A DNA stretch of 64,000 nt, taken from positions 1 to 64,000 of the forward strand of contig CAYRYU010000033.1 in the NCBI GenBank assembly GCA_964428355.1, given 5' to 3'. Shown here in pieces: positions 36,225-44,420 of this stretch (the first letter of the stretch is position 1; every line of letters starts with the position of its first letter). The notes under the pieces are model-generated. The model did not search any database. It was not told the origin of the DNA and saw only the letters and a program-made list of their open reading frames with translations. Position numbers and translations under genes: made by a program. The DNA comes from CAYRYU01 sp964428355 (GTDB taxonomy: Bacteria; Muiribacteriota; Ozemobacteria; Ozemobacterales; Ozemobacteraceae).

Positions 36225-37205
36225 ATGAGCGGTCGAAATCCGTCGTCGAACTATCTCTTCTCCTGGGTCGTCGCACTGACCTGGCTCCTGGTGGCAGCAA
36301 CCCGGGGGTTGTGGCACCTGTTCTCGGAATTCTGGCCTGTTTCACTGACCATGGCTTTTGGTTCCTTCATCGCGGGGGCTACCGCTGAAGGGGGAGGGGC
36401 CGTCGCCTTTCCAGTTTTTACAAAAGCCTTGCATATCCCGGCGAAAACCGCCAGGGACTTCGCTCTCGCTATCCAGTCGGTCGGGATGACCTGCGGTTCG
36501 CTTCTGATTTGCCGGAGCGGGTATGGGTTTCTCCCGGAGGCCTTTGGTTGGAGCTTTCTGGGTGGAATCCCCGGGCTGATCCTGGGAATCGAATTTGTCG
36601 CCCCCCTGTTTGGGGGCACCGCGCCGAAGGTTTTTTTCACCCTTTTCACCGTCAGTTTCGGAGTCTGCCTGTATATGATCAACCGGGGATTTCGGTCCCC
36701 GGCGGCTGCCCTTTCCGTTACCTCTTTCAAGAGGAGGATCGCATTCATCCTTACAGGCTTGGTGGGAGGCACGGTCGCAGGAGTTATAGGGAGCGGGGCG
36801 GATGTGGTCCTGTTCACCGTCCTCTGCCTCAGATACGGAGTCGACGAGAAGATCGGGACCAGGACGACCATCTTCCTGATGGCTTCACTGTCCATGGTCG
36901 GGTTCGGTTACCTGGGATTGTCCGGGCAGCTTTCCCCACAGGTACTCCCGATGTGGTTTTGCACAGTCCCGATCGTGGCGTTCGGAGCTCCTTTGGGTGC
37001 GATTTTCTGCAACCGGCAGAAAAGGGAAAACGTGGTCACCTTCCTTCTGTGCCTGATCGCGTTCGAAGCCTTTTCGACATTTCTCCTCATACCTCTCGAT
37101 CGGGAAGCCATCTTCTGGTCCGTGACTTTTCTGGGGGTCTCCCTTTCCAGCCTCTGGTTGATGGGAAGAGGAAAACCTTCCCCGGATTGCCCCACGCAGA
37201 CCTGA
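36225..37205 (+). CDS. TauE/SafE family membrane permease
   Basis: This 326-residue membrane protein has eight or nine predicted helices. The family signature is visible in each half: GATAEGGGAVAFPVFTKAL with the Gly-rich turn and Pro, and VGGTVAGVIGSGADVVLFTVL. Members export sulfite, sulfoacetate or other organic anions. Substrate is unknown here. A weak ribosome-binding site and a competing ATG at 36221 make the exact start slightly uncertain. It ends before a GC-rich hairpin shared with the convergent gene. Confidence 0.85.
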   Translation: MSGRNPSSNYLFSWVVALTWLLVAATRGLWHLFSEFWPVSLTMAFGSFIAGATAEGGGAVAFPVFTKALHIPAKTARDFALAIQSVGMTCGSLLICRSGYGFLPEAFGWSFLGGIPGLILGIEFVAPLFGGTAPKVFFTLFTVSFGVCLYMINRGFRSPAAALSVTSFKRRIAFILTGLVGGTVAGVIGSGADVVLFTVLCLRYGVDEKIGTRTTIFLMASLSMVGFGYLGLSGQLSPQVLPMWFCTVPIVAFGAPLGAIFCNRQKRENVVTFLLCLIAFEAFSTFLLIPLDREAIFWSVTFLGVSLSSLWLMGRGKPSPDCPTQT

Positions 37206-37243
37206 AGATCGCAGAAGGATCCGCGGCGAACAACCTAAAATGG

Positions 37244-37276
37244 TCCGGGCCGGAAACCCGAAGGCCCCGGCCCGGA
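37244..37276. terminator. GC-rich stem-loop between convergent genes
   Basis: TCCGGGCCGG (37244-37253) and CCGGCCCGGA (37267-37276) are perfect 10-bp complements with a 13-nt loop. It lies between the stops of TauE (37205) and the gene at 37296, but no long T-run follows. Confidence 0.5.
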
Positions 37277-37295
37277 AATCCGTTCGAATCAGGTT

Positions 37296-38060
37296 CTATT
37301 TGGCTTCTTTTCCAAGGGATTTCTGATACTCGGAATGGTATTTCTGATACTGGGTCAGGGATTTCTTCGCTTCTTCCTGGTCACCCTTCTGAAGTGCCTG
37401 GGTGTATTTCTTGTAGGCAGCCTGGTATTTTTCGTAGAGTTTCTGCTTGAAGGACTTCAGTGAATTCTTCACCTTCAGGACAGGTTTGGAGGCCATGGAT
37501 TCCCCGCTCGAGACCGCGAGAGCTTCCTGGTTCCCATTTTTCTTCATATGGGAAATGAAGGCGGAAGCTTTCTGGTCCTGGATTGACTGGGCTTCGGCCG
37601 TCACTTCCGCCGATTTGGCGATCAACCTTCCCGAAGCAAGGAACTTCCCTACGGCCGCTCCGATGATTCCTCCCAGGATGGCCCCCGGTATTCCCATGGT
37701 TGCGCCGCCGATGCACGCCCCGGCGATCCCGCAGAGGCCCATGGCGATCTTCCCCTCACCGCTGAAAATCCATTTAACGAGACCCTTGCCGAGGAAGTAA
37801 CCGCCGATTCCTCCCGCGATGATCCCGATGGGGCCGAGCGCGATTCCGAGTACCGCCGCGCCGGTCAAGCCCATGACGATTCCGGCTGGGATAGCCCCGA
37901 GGTTGATGACCCATTTCCGGGCGGAATCCACTGCTGATTTAACGGAATCGATAACCCCGGCCTGGACAGGTTGTACAGCAAGAACGAAGAGGGAAAGGAT
38001 GAAGGCCACCGCCAGAATCGAACACCCTCCCCGTTGAAACCGCTTGAAAAGGTTCAGCAT
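37296..38060 (-). CDS. Exported/membrane protein with glycine-zipper region and helical tail
   Basis: The gene encodes 254 residues. A signal or anchor (SILAVAFILSLFVLAVQPVQAG) is followed by a long glycine-rich hydrophobic region with GxxxG spacing (GAIPAGIVMGLTGAAVLG, GPIGIIAGGIGGYFLGKGL, GLCGIAGACIGGATMGIPGA). The last ~60 residues form a Lys/Tyr/Gln-rich helix (LYEKYQAAYKKYTQALQKG, KKSLTQYQKYHSEYQKSL). A related helical C-terminus (EAYQKAYQVYTKLV, KALDNLQKSRERVEAAKGK) ends the divergent neighbour at 38293, so the two may interact. Function unknown. Confidence 0.75.
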   Translation of the reverse strand: MLNLFKRFQRGGCSILAVAFILSLFVLAVQPVQAGVIDSVKSAVDSARKWVINLGAIPAGIVMGLTGAAVLGIALGPIGIIAGGIGGYFLGKGLVKWIFSGEGKIAMGLCGIAGACIGGATMGIPGAILGGIIGAAVGKFLASGRLIAKSAEVTAEAQSIQDQKASAFISHMKKNGNQEALAVSSGESMASKPVLKVKNSLKSFKQKLYEKYQAAYKKYTQALQKGDQEEAKKSLTQYQKYHSEYQKSLGKEAK

Positions 38061-38227
38061 AAGGTTTCTCCTTCCAATCGTCCAAGGAAAAAACTGGGAC
38101 TCGGCCGTCCACTATATTCTATTTTACTTACGAAACACGAAACCTCCAAGTTCGGAAAAAGTTTTTTTCGCAAAATTTTCCCCGGCTTCCTTACCCCCTC
38201 TGAGAATTCCGAAAATCAGGTTGATCG

Positions 38228-38256
38228 TTGACGCTTTCCGTTTCCATAAGTAGACT
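38228..38256 (+). promoter_or_regulatory. Putative promoter of the 38293 gene
   Basis: TTGACG (38228-38233) and TAGACT (38251-38256) are 17 bp apart on the + strand, 36 bp before the start codon. The -10 box matches the consensus at four of six positions. Confidence 0.4.
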
Positions 38257-38292
38257 TGAAAGAAATCAACGCCCTCACAGGGAGGAAACGAT

Positions 38293-39450
38293 ATGTTTTA
38301 CGAAAAAAACCGGAGATTTTTCCCCGTTCTGACTTCATTCCTGGTGATTCTTCTTTCAGGGGGGGTGGCGAGCGCAGGTTTCTTCGGCGACGTCGGCACC
38401 TACATGAAGGAACGCTCCCAGATCAAAGCCCACACGAAGAACATCGCACTCGGGGTACGGGAGCTGTACAAAGACCGGAAGTCGGTGAGTTCATTCGCCC
38501 AATCGGCAGCCGCTCTCGTCGGTTCATACAAGCAGATCAGGGATAAAAAGGCCAACATTTCCAAGCTTCTCGATATCGCCAAGAATATCTCCACACTTGT
38601 AAAGGAGTATCAGAACCTGGCTCCCAAGGCAGAGAAGTTGTACAACCAATGCCAGCCCGACCTCGAGTACTTCTACAACCTCAAAGATGAAAAGGATCAG
38701 ACCATCGCGTTCAGCGCGGACCCGGGAAAGAAGTATCCCTTCTACACCGTTTCCGAAAACCGGATCGGGAAGCTCTCGGGGGCATGGGGTTGGGGCCGGG
38801 TCTGGGATTCCGTCAAAGAGAATCCTCTCAATGTGTTCAGGTGGGGAAAGCTCAAGGACGAATATCAATACGGAAAAGCCGAGGCCAAATATGCCCTGAA
38901 ATGCGCCCAGGTCGCTTACGAGGCCACTTCCTATTTCAACATAGCCAAGAAATCGATCCAGGAACTCCTCGGGATCAAATCCGAGATCGACGGAATCCTG
39001 GGGGGAGACCTCGAAGCGCTCCTTCAGATCAATTCGACCGCTGAACGGATCAAAGGTTCGGGAACTTCGATCGAGGTCCTCGGGGAAGTTGCAACCAAAG
39101 CCGCCAACGGGATCGGGAAACGGTTTGATGAGCTCAACGATGCCCAGAACAAGTTCGTCGAGGTCCACAAGGCATATCAGCAGAAATATGGTGGGAATGC
39201 CACCGCAAAAACTGCTGATTCCTCTTCAGCTCCCTCGGTCTCGATTCCCCAATCCCAGGGAGCGACCGTTTCCGGGGGCAGTTCGAGCGGATCGAAACCC
39301 GATTTGAACGTAGCCATGGAGGCATATCAGAAGGCCTACCAGGTTTACACCAAGCTTGTTTCACAAGGGGCTTCCCAGGACCAGATCAAAAAAGCCCTCG
39401 ACAACCTCCAGAAATCCCGCGAAAGGGTTGAGGCGGCCAAAGGGAAATAA
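38293..39450 (+). CDS. Exported coiled-coil protein of unknown function
   Basis: This gene encodes 385 residues from ATG 38293 behind GGGAGGAAA. The signal peptide is FPVLTSFLVILLSGGVASAG. Most of the mature protein is predicted helical (YKDRKSVSSFAQSAAALV, LLDIAKNISTLVKEYQNL, SIQELLGIKSEIDGILGGD). A Ser/Gly-rich spacer (~residues 305-340) is followed by a helical tail. The tail is similar in composition and periodicity to that of the divergent gene at 37296. Family not recognised. Confidence 0.78.
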   Translation: MFYEKNRRFFPVLTSFLVILLSGGVASAGFFGDVGTYMKERSQIKAHTKNIALGVRELYKDRKSVSSFAQSAAALVGSYKQIRDKKANISKLLDIAKNISTLVKEYQNLAPKAEKLYNQCQPDLEYFYNLKDEKDQTIAFSADPGKKYPFYTVSENRIGKLSGAWGWGRVWDSVKENPLNVFRWGKLKDEYQYGKAEAKYALKCAQVAYEATSYFNIAKKSIQELLGIKSEIDGILGGDLEALLQINSTAERIKGSGTSIEVLGEVATKAANGIGKRFDELNDAQNKFVEVHKAYQQKYGGNATAKTADSSSAPSVSIPQSQGATVSGGSSSGSKPDLNVAMEAYQKAYQVYTKLVSQGASQDQIKKALDNLQKSRERVEAAKGK

Positions 39451-39474
39451 TCGGGAATTTCCGCGATTCGATCC

Positions 39475-39504
39475 GGAAAGAGACGGTTTCGGCCGTCTCT
39501 TTCC
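39475..39504. terminator. Stem-loop after the 38293 gene
   Basis: GGAAAGAGACGG (39475-39486) and CCGTCTCTTTCC (39493-39504) form a perfect 12-bp stem with a 6-nt loop, 24 bp after the stop codon. The downstream sequence is only moderately T-rich. Confidence 0.65.
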
Positions 39505-39583
39505 ATTTCCAGGATTTCCCCGTGAATTTCCCGAAATCATTGACGCGGAAAGCTGGTGAGGAGTACCCTGGAATCGACATCAA

Positions 39584-40378
39584 TTGACCCCGGGGGGTGG
39601 TCCTTTGCCATTGGTTTTCGGTGTTGTCGCCCTCGTTCTCGGAATCGTCCTCATTGTGTTTTCCCTGAGAACACGCAAGAAAATCAGCAAAATCGAAGGT
39701 ACCCCCACCACGACTGCCAGCGAACTGATCAGCCTCAAAGGCTCAGGATCATCAACCCAGGGAGCTGAAAGAACCGTCGAGGTCAAGGGGATCATCCGTT
39801 GCGACAAACCCCTCAGATCACCGATCCTGGGAAAAGAATGCGTCTATTTCAAGAGTTCCGAGCGGGAAAAATCGGAGCATATCCATTACCGTTATGATTC
39901 GGAAAACCGGAAGCACAGGACATGTGAGACGAAATACCGTACTATCCGGGACGAAACGGGCGAATCCCCATTCTGGTGCGAAGATCCCACCGGAAGGGTC
40001 CTTATCGAACCTGCCGGTGCTGAAATCGACGGGGAGAAAGTCCTGGACAGATTTGAGCCCGTTGCCAGCACCGGCCACAAGACCGGTTTTCTGAACACCT
40101 TCTTCGGAAGCGACGAAGGGACGAAAGTCCTCGGCAGGGAGCTTGCCGAAACCGTCCTCCCCGTTGGAAAGCAAGTTTATGTCCTGGGGAGCTTCGATGG
40201 TTCGGGCTTCCATCCATCCGTCGTTAAGCCGAAAACGGGTGGAAGCCATTTCCTGATCACGCTGAAATCGGAAGATGAGCTCGTGGCATCGTTGAAATCG
40301 ACTTTTCTGATGAGTTTCGGGGGTGGCATCCTGCTCACCATCGCCGGAATCATAGGGATCTTCCTCGGAGCCCGCTAG
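39584..40378 (+). CDS. GIDE-domain membrane protein
   Basis: The product has up to 264 residues with a transmembrane helix at each end (LPLVFGVVALVLGIVLIVFSL and MSFGGGILLTIAGIIGIFLG). The region between resembles the GIDE domain of mitochondrial MULAN/MAPL: VEVKGIIRCDKPLRSPILGKECVYF, then ...DPTGRVLIEPAGAEIDG and GREL-ETVLPVGKQVYVLGSF. There is no RING domain, as is usual in bacterial forms. The start is uncertain: TTG 39584 or TTG 39605, the latter with GGGGGGTGG closely upstream. Function in bacteria is unknown; these genes often accompany LemA, which is not seen here. Confidence 0.75.
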   Translation: MTPGGGPLPLVFGVVALVLGIVLIVFSLRTRKKISKIEGTPTTTASELISLKGSGSSTQGAERTVEVKGIIRCDKPLRSPILGKECVYFKSSEREKSEHIHYRYDSENRKHRTCETKYRTIRDETGESPFWCEDPTGRVLIEPAGAEIDGEKVLDRFEPVASTGHKTGFLNTFFGSDEGTKVLGRELAETVLPVGKQVYVLGSFDGSGFHPSVVKPKTGGSHFLITLKSEDELVASLKSTFLMSFGGGILLTIAGIIGIFLGAR

Positions 40379-40386
40379 GTTCCACG

Positions 40387-41103
40387 TCATTTTGGGCTTT
40401 TGGCGGGCCGAAGGGCTGACAGGGTGGGAATGACCCCGAGGAGGATCCGGTATGCCCGGTCGAGCCGGAGGAACTTTTCCGCATCCCCCGTAGGACTGTC
40501 GGGATGCAGCTCCCCCGCCTTTTTTCGGAAAGCCCTCTTTACCGCCAGAAGATCCCCGGTGGGAGGAATTCCGAGCTCGGAAAAGCAGCTTCCGATTTCG
40601 TTTCCGTGGCGAAGAAGCGTCCATCCCCCTTTCAGGAAGGCCGCGGCGGTTTCCTCGTCGAGGAGTCCGAAATTCCTCTCTTCGAGGTAGAAAGCCCGGT
40701 CGGATAACGTTTCCAGGACTCCGGGGTCCCGGCCCCGGGAATGAACCGGGCAGAGTCTCGCCCCCTGAACAGCAGGAAGACGACAAAAGGAGTTGGCGGA
40801 ATCTTCGAAAAACCTGCATTCCCCGTCGGGGGGAAACGGAAGGCACCAGATCCGCATGAAATGGATGTGAAGGTATCGCCCTTCACCAGCGAGTTCTTCC
40901 TGCAATCGGAAGAGTGAGTGGAAAAGAACGAAATGCGCCCGGAACAGTTCGAGCGGGGTGGAAAGGAGAATATTCACATCCGGAAGGGCAAACCTCATCA
41001 ACTCGCTCTCGTAGCAGGGTTCCCGCAGTCCCTTGACCTTCTCCCGGAGACTCCCGTGGTCGATCTTGCCTGCCATCTGTCGGAACTCGTTTCCCCCGGT
41101 CAT
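40387..41103 (-). CDS. Protein with C-terminal J-domain (DnaJ-related)
   Basis: This 238-residue protein ends in a J-domain with the HPD motif: VKRAFRKKAGELHPDSPTGD, then FLRLDRAYRILL. The J-domain at the C-terminus, not the N-terminus, resembles the bacterial DnaJ-related group that stimulates DnaK. The N-terminal ~170 residues are of mixed composition (ELFRAHFVLFHSLFRLQEEL, FYLEERNFGLLDEETAAAF) and not assigned. It is convergent with the GIDE gene, with 8 bp between stops, and divergent from the Cys/Lys-rich gene. Confidence 0.75.
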   Translation of the reverse strand: MTGGNEFRQMAGKIDHGSLREKVKGLREPCYESELMRFALPDVNILLSTPLELFRAHFVLFHSLFRLQEELAGEGRYLHIHFMRIWCLPFPPDGECRFFEDSANSFCRLPAVQGARLCPVHSRGRDPGVLETLSDRAFYLEERNFGLLDEETAAAFLKGGWTLLRHGNEIGSCFSELGIPPTGDLLAVKRAFRKKAGELHPDSPTGDAEKFLRLDRAYRILLGVIPTLSALRPAKSPK

Positions 41104-41273
41104 TTTCAGCCGGCTCCCGAAACGAAATCGTTAAGGAAAAGCCTTCGAAGTGGCGAAAAAGAGATGGAAGTTCCGGATTTCCTCGGAAAAGGGGGTGGGA
41201 CAGGACAAGCGCAGCTTTTTCTCGAGCGAAACTCAATGGTCACGCCACTATCTTACACCAAGGAGAAAATTGG

Positions 41274-41699
41274 ATGAAACGTTTGATCCTGCTCGGGTTG
41301 ATAGTTCTCGTCGCTTCCCCGTCCTGGGCTCTGAGTGAGGAGGGGAAGGGCCTTCTTGACCAACTCCGCCTGAAGATCAAGGGCGCCGAGACTGCCCCCG
41401 CGCCTGTGGTTCAGGATATCGTCACCCCAGGCTGCGACAAGGGAACCTCGGTTTCCGGCTGTGGGAAATGCAAATGCCCCCCGGGCCAATGCTCGTGCGG
41501 ATGTCAGGGAAAGTGCCCCGCGGTGAGCAGTTCCTGCGGCTCCTGCGACAAGAAGAGTATTTCTTCCGGGAAACCGGAAAAAGCCTGCAAAAAAGCCAAG
41601 AAGGCCAAGAAAGCGAAAAAGGCCAAGAAAGCCAGGAAACCGAAGAAGGCCGATAAGGCCAAGACTCCCAAGGCACCCGAGACTCCCGCCAAGAAGTGA
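41274..41699 (+). CDS. Exported Cys-rich protein with Lys-rich (KKAK) tail
   Basis: The product has 141 residues with a signal peptide (MKRLILLGLIVLVASPSWA). The central region holds 11 cysteines within ~60 residues (GCGKCKCPPGQCSCGCQGKC and SSSCGSCDKK), like a metallothionein. The C-terminal ~35 residues are almost only Lys, Ala and Pro (KKAKKAKKAKKAKKARKPKK), like a histone-H1-type tail. The combination suggests metal binding plus interaction with an anionic polymer such as DNA, a polysaccharide or phosphate. No family is recognised. It is separated from both neighbours by ordinary intergenic DNA. Confidence 0.72.
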   Translation: MKRLILLGLIVLVASPSWALSEEGKGLLDQLRLKIKGAETAPAPVVQDIVTPGCDKGTSVSGCGKCKCPPGQCSCGCQGKCPAVSSSCGSCDKKSISSGKPEKACKKAKKAKKAKKAKKARKPKKADKAKTPKAPETPAKK

Positions 41700-41798
41700 T
41701 TTGAAAAACGGGCCGGAACCGGCAGAGGGAGTTGGGAACCTTCCGGAACAAAACCCGGATCTGGTGGAAGCCGGTCAGGTCACCCCCCCCCCGTGGGA

Positions 41799-41814
41799 CC
41801 GCCTCCTCAGGCGG
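41799..41814. terminator. Small stem-loop in the convergent space before the PQQ-like gene
   Basis: CCGCCT (41799-41804) and AGGCGG (41809-41814) form a 6-bp stem with a 4-nt loop. A C-rich run precedes it and no T-run follows, so terminator function is weakly supported. Confidence 0.35.
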
Positions 41815-41833
41815 CCCTCCGGGGGGTTGCTTT

Positions 41834-43207
41834 TCACCTCCAGGTTCCGTCGTCGGATGGCTCATCCGCGGACGAAGAAGAAGAGGCGGAAGCGGCGGGA
41901 GATGGCTGCTTCACGGGGATCGGCGAGGTTCCGGTTTCGGTCGGTATCGGACTAACCCCCGAAGCCGGGCTGATTCCCGGGTTTTCATCGCTGCCATACC
42001 GGTTGTCCATGAACTGGGCCGCCAATGGCTCGAAGGGAACAGGATCCCCCATGAGTCTGATGTTCCCTGTCCTGCAGAACACCATGTCGCCCTCCGGGAA
42101 AACGAAGGGGAAATGGAAAATCCCGTAATCGCTGCAGGTCCAGATGGGGTTTCCATCCCGCGCGGAGAAGATCGAATAATAGGTCGGCCGGCTGATGAAA
42201 TCATCCTTGTAGGTGATTCCGACCCCGTTGCGCAGGCGATGGGCCAATCCAAAAGTCTTGCCCAACTCCTTCTTCCAGATCACTTCGCCGCTTTTCAACC
42301 TCAGGGCTTTGATGCTCTTTCCGTCAACCGCAAGAGCGCGGTCCTCGAAAGCCCAAAGTGAGCTCAGAGGCGAGGGAAGTGTCGTTCCGAACGCAGACCC
42401 GCCTTTCAGGGAAACCGACTCCAGACGGGACCCCCCCGCCGCAAGCAGGAAGAACCTGTCCCCGGCGACTTCGACCATCTTGTACCCATTTCCACTGATC
42501 GTTCCGATTTCGGTTCCCGTTTCCTGGTCGATGACGCAAGGCTTCCCGTCCCCATCGCAAACAACGAATACGCTGCCCCGAGGAAGGGGATATGCCCCGC
42601 TCATCTCCCTGGGAAAGGACCAGAGGATCTCACCCGTTTCCGGATCGAGACCGGAAAGTTTCCATGTGGATTTCCTGGGCTCGATCGATCCGTGGATCAC
42701 GCCCAGGGTTCTTCCAAGAGCGATATCCGAGACCGAATCCGGGAAAACCGTATCCCAGACCTTTTCGCCGGTTGCCGCATTGAGGCAGAAGATGTTTGTC
42801 AGGGATCCCCCGATCAGAAGAGTGTTTCCGAGCCCGACGAGGGGAGCCCACTTCGGAGATTCGACCAGGTCGACACGCCAGAGAACCCTCAGGTCGTCGG
42901 CGGCAAAAGCGGTCAGACGAGCGTTCCGGTCGATCGCAACCACGGTGGATCCGACACCAACGAGCGGATGCTTCAGCGGGTTGGGAATGGATACCGGCCC
43001 CGTAAGCTTCCCTTTCACGTCGATCTTGAACAGGCTGGTTTCACCCGCGACGAAGAAAGCCTCGTCTCCTACCCTGGCGGGTCTGAATGGGATCTCCCCT
43101 CCCGCAGACACCTGCCAGATGGCGGGAGAGTCACCGGGGGCGCCGATGAAGTTGAATACGATGACCCCGGCAATGACGATCAGAACGACGAAGGCACGTC
43201 TGCTCAT
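41834..43207 (-). CDS. Membrane-anchored PQQ-like beta-propeller protein
   Basis: This 457-residue protein starts at ATG 43207, overlapping the upstream stop (ATGA). One N-terminal hydrophobic helix (AFVVLIVIAGVIVFNFIG) anchors it or acts as a signal. The rest shows repeated propeller blades with the W(x)n motif (NAATGEKVWDTVF, DPETGEILWSFPR, RLKSGEVIWKKELG, SARDGNPIWTC). The last ~40 residues are Pro/Ser-rich with an Asp/Glu-rich end. Cofactor residues of true PQQ dehydrogenases are not evident, so it is more like a scaffold such as BamB. It is translationally coupled to the cytidylate-kinase-like gene. Confidence 0.85.
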   Translation of the reverse strand: MSRRAFVVLIVIAGVIVFNFIGAPGDSPAIWQVSAGGEIPFRPARVGDEAFFVAGETSLFKIDVKGKLTGPVSIPNPLKHPLVGVGSTVVAIDRNARLTAFAADDLRVLWRVDLVESPKWAPLVGLGNTLLIGGSLTNIFCLNAATGEKVWDTVFPDSVSDIALGRTLGVIHGSIEPRKSTWKLSGLDPETGEILWSFPREMSGAYPLPRGSVFVVCDGDGKPCVIDQETGTEIGTISGNGYKMVEVAGDRFFLLAAGGSRLESVSLKGGSAFGTTLPSPLSSLWAFEDRALAVDGKSIKALRLKSGEVIWKKELGKTFGLAHRLRNGVGITYKDDFISRPTYYSIFSARDGNPIWTCSDYGIFHFPFVFPEGDMVFCRTGNIRLMGDPVPFEPLAAQFMDNRYGSDENPGISPASGVSPIPTETGTSPIPVKQPSPAASASSSSSADEPSDDGTWR

Positions 43208-43881
43208 GCACTGACCGTCTTCGCGACCAGATCCCCGATCAGGGAAACGCACCCCTCCAGGCTCACGAGGGATGTATTCAGGGTGAGGTGGTATCCGTGA
43301 GGGTCGGCCCAATCCGAATCGAAAAAGTCCCAGAAGAATTTCCGTGCTGCTTCATCACGCTGGGTGATGATATCGGAGGCTTTCTGATCGTCAACCTTCT
43401 GCTCATCCTTGATCCGGGAATGCCTTTCCCCAATGCTCGAGACGATCCGGACATGGACCGCATTCTTCCGGTCCGCGAGAATGCGGCTTCCGGCACGCCC
43501 AAGAATAACGACGTTGTCCCGGGTTGCCAGTTCGACGATGACCTGTTTCAGGACGTCGATATACTCCTCCTGCTTGAAATCGCCCTGCGGATAGGTCGGG
43601 AACAGGTCCACGCTTTCCCAATCCAGGGGACCCATCCCGAAAGGATGGAAAACCCTTCCACCTTTGGAAATGTTTGCCAGAGCCTCCTGGAAGAAAACCC
43701 CCATCCGGTTGTAGGTATCCTGATCGAAGTCTTCGAGGTCTTCCTGGGATTTCCCCATTTTTTTGGCTATTTCGTGGATGATCTCCTTGTCTACGCAGGA
43801 ATAACTCAAGGATTCGGCCAGCTTCAAGGCAATGAAGGTGGCTCCTGCCCCGATTTCCCGAGAGATGGTGACGATGGCCAT
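43204..43881 (-). CDS. Cytidylate kinase-like family protein
   Basis: The product has 225 residues and belongs to the cytidylate-kinase-like group: an N-terminal ISREIGAGATFIALKLAE segment (a divergent P-loop), VDKEIIHEIAKKM, then VVILGRAGSRILAD and VHVRIVSS. The P-loop lacks the usual GKS/T, so phosphotransferase activity is plausible but not certain. Members of this family often occur beside unrelated genes and have no defined substrate. It is coupled to the downstream PQQ-like gene by a 4-bp overlap. Confidence 0.83.
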   Translation of the reverse strand: MAIVTISREIGAGATFIALKLAESLSYSCVDKEIIHEIAKKMGKSQEDLEDFDQDTYNRMGVFFQEALANISKGGRVFHPFGMGPLDWESVDLFPTYPQGDFKQEEYIDVLKQVIVELATRDNVVILGRAGSRILADRKNAVHVRIVSSIGERHSRIKDEQKVDDQKASDIITQRDEAARKFFWDFFDSDWADPHGYHLTLNTSLVSLEGCVSLIGDLVAKTVSA

Positions 43882-44194
43882 CAGTTCCTCCCTTCCCAGG
43901 ACGAATTTCTCAGGTCAGTGTAAAGCCGGGACTGGACGCCAGTCAAGTGGATCCGGAAGAGAGTTCAAAAGGTGCGGGCATCAAGGATTTCCTGGCGAGA
44001 AACTCCCACGAGCACCCGTTCCCTTCAGTGGACAAACCCAGGGCACCGGGCGCGCGAAAGGGGTCCAAAATGCGATGGGCCCCGCTTGCGGTCCTTCCTG
44101 GAAAATATTCAAGGGAAATTGGAAAAAAAGACTTCGGTTCGCGACGAAAAATTTCGATAAGTCATATGTAACAATTCAAGGAGGAAAAGAGCAC
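43882..44194. other. 313-bp region upstream of the small ORF
   Basis: I see no gene here except short shadow ORFs. It must contain the promoters of the cytidylate-kinase-like gene and the 50-residue ORF, but I could not define -35/-10 boxes with confidence. Confidence 0.5.
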
Positions 44195-44347
44195 ATGGTG
44201 CACTCGGGAATGGTTGGAATCACTGAACTGATGACTGACGACGCTTTCCTTTCATGGATGGAAGGACAGGCGGAAGACCTTCTCGAGAGCCTCTCGACCT
44301 TTGAAGTCTATTCGCTCTATCAGAAGAATTTCCCAGCAATCAACTGA
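44195..44347 (+). CDS. 50-residue protein with strong RBS and terminator
   Basis: ATG 44195 follows AAGGAGG with a 10-nt spacing. The product has 50 residues, is acidic and amphipathic (ELMTDDAFLSWMEGQAEDL, STFEVYSLYQKNFPAIN) and ends just before a classic intrinsic terminator. Gene-like features, namely ribosome-binding site, stop and terminator, are unusually clean for such a short ORF. No known small protein family is recognised. Confidence 0.65.
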   Translation: MVHSGMVGITELMTDDAFLSWMEGQAEDLLESLSTFEVYSLYQKNFPAIN

Positions 44348-44362
44348 CCGGAAAAAGGAAAT

Positions 44363-44395
44363 GCCCGGCCCGACCAGCGCCGGGCGTTTTTTTTT
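44363..44395 (+). terminator. Intrinsic terminator after the 50-residue ORF
   Basis: GCCCGGC (44363-44369) and GCCGGGC (44379-44385) form a perfect 7-bp stem followed by nine T residues (44387-44395). It is the clearest rho-independent terminator in the window and may also serve the convergent dtxR gene. Confidence 0.9.
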
Positions 44396-44420
44396 CGGGG
44401 AGTGGGGGAGCCCGAACAGG

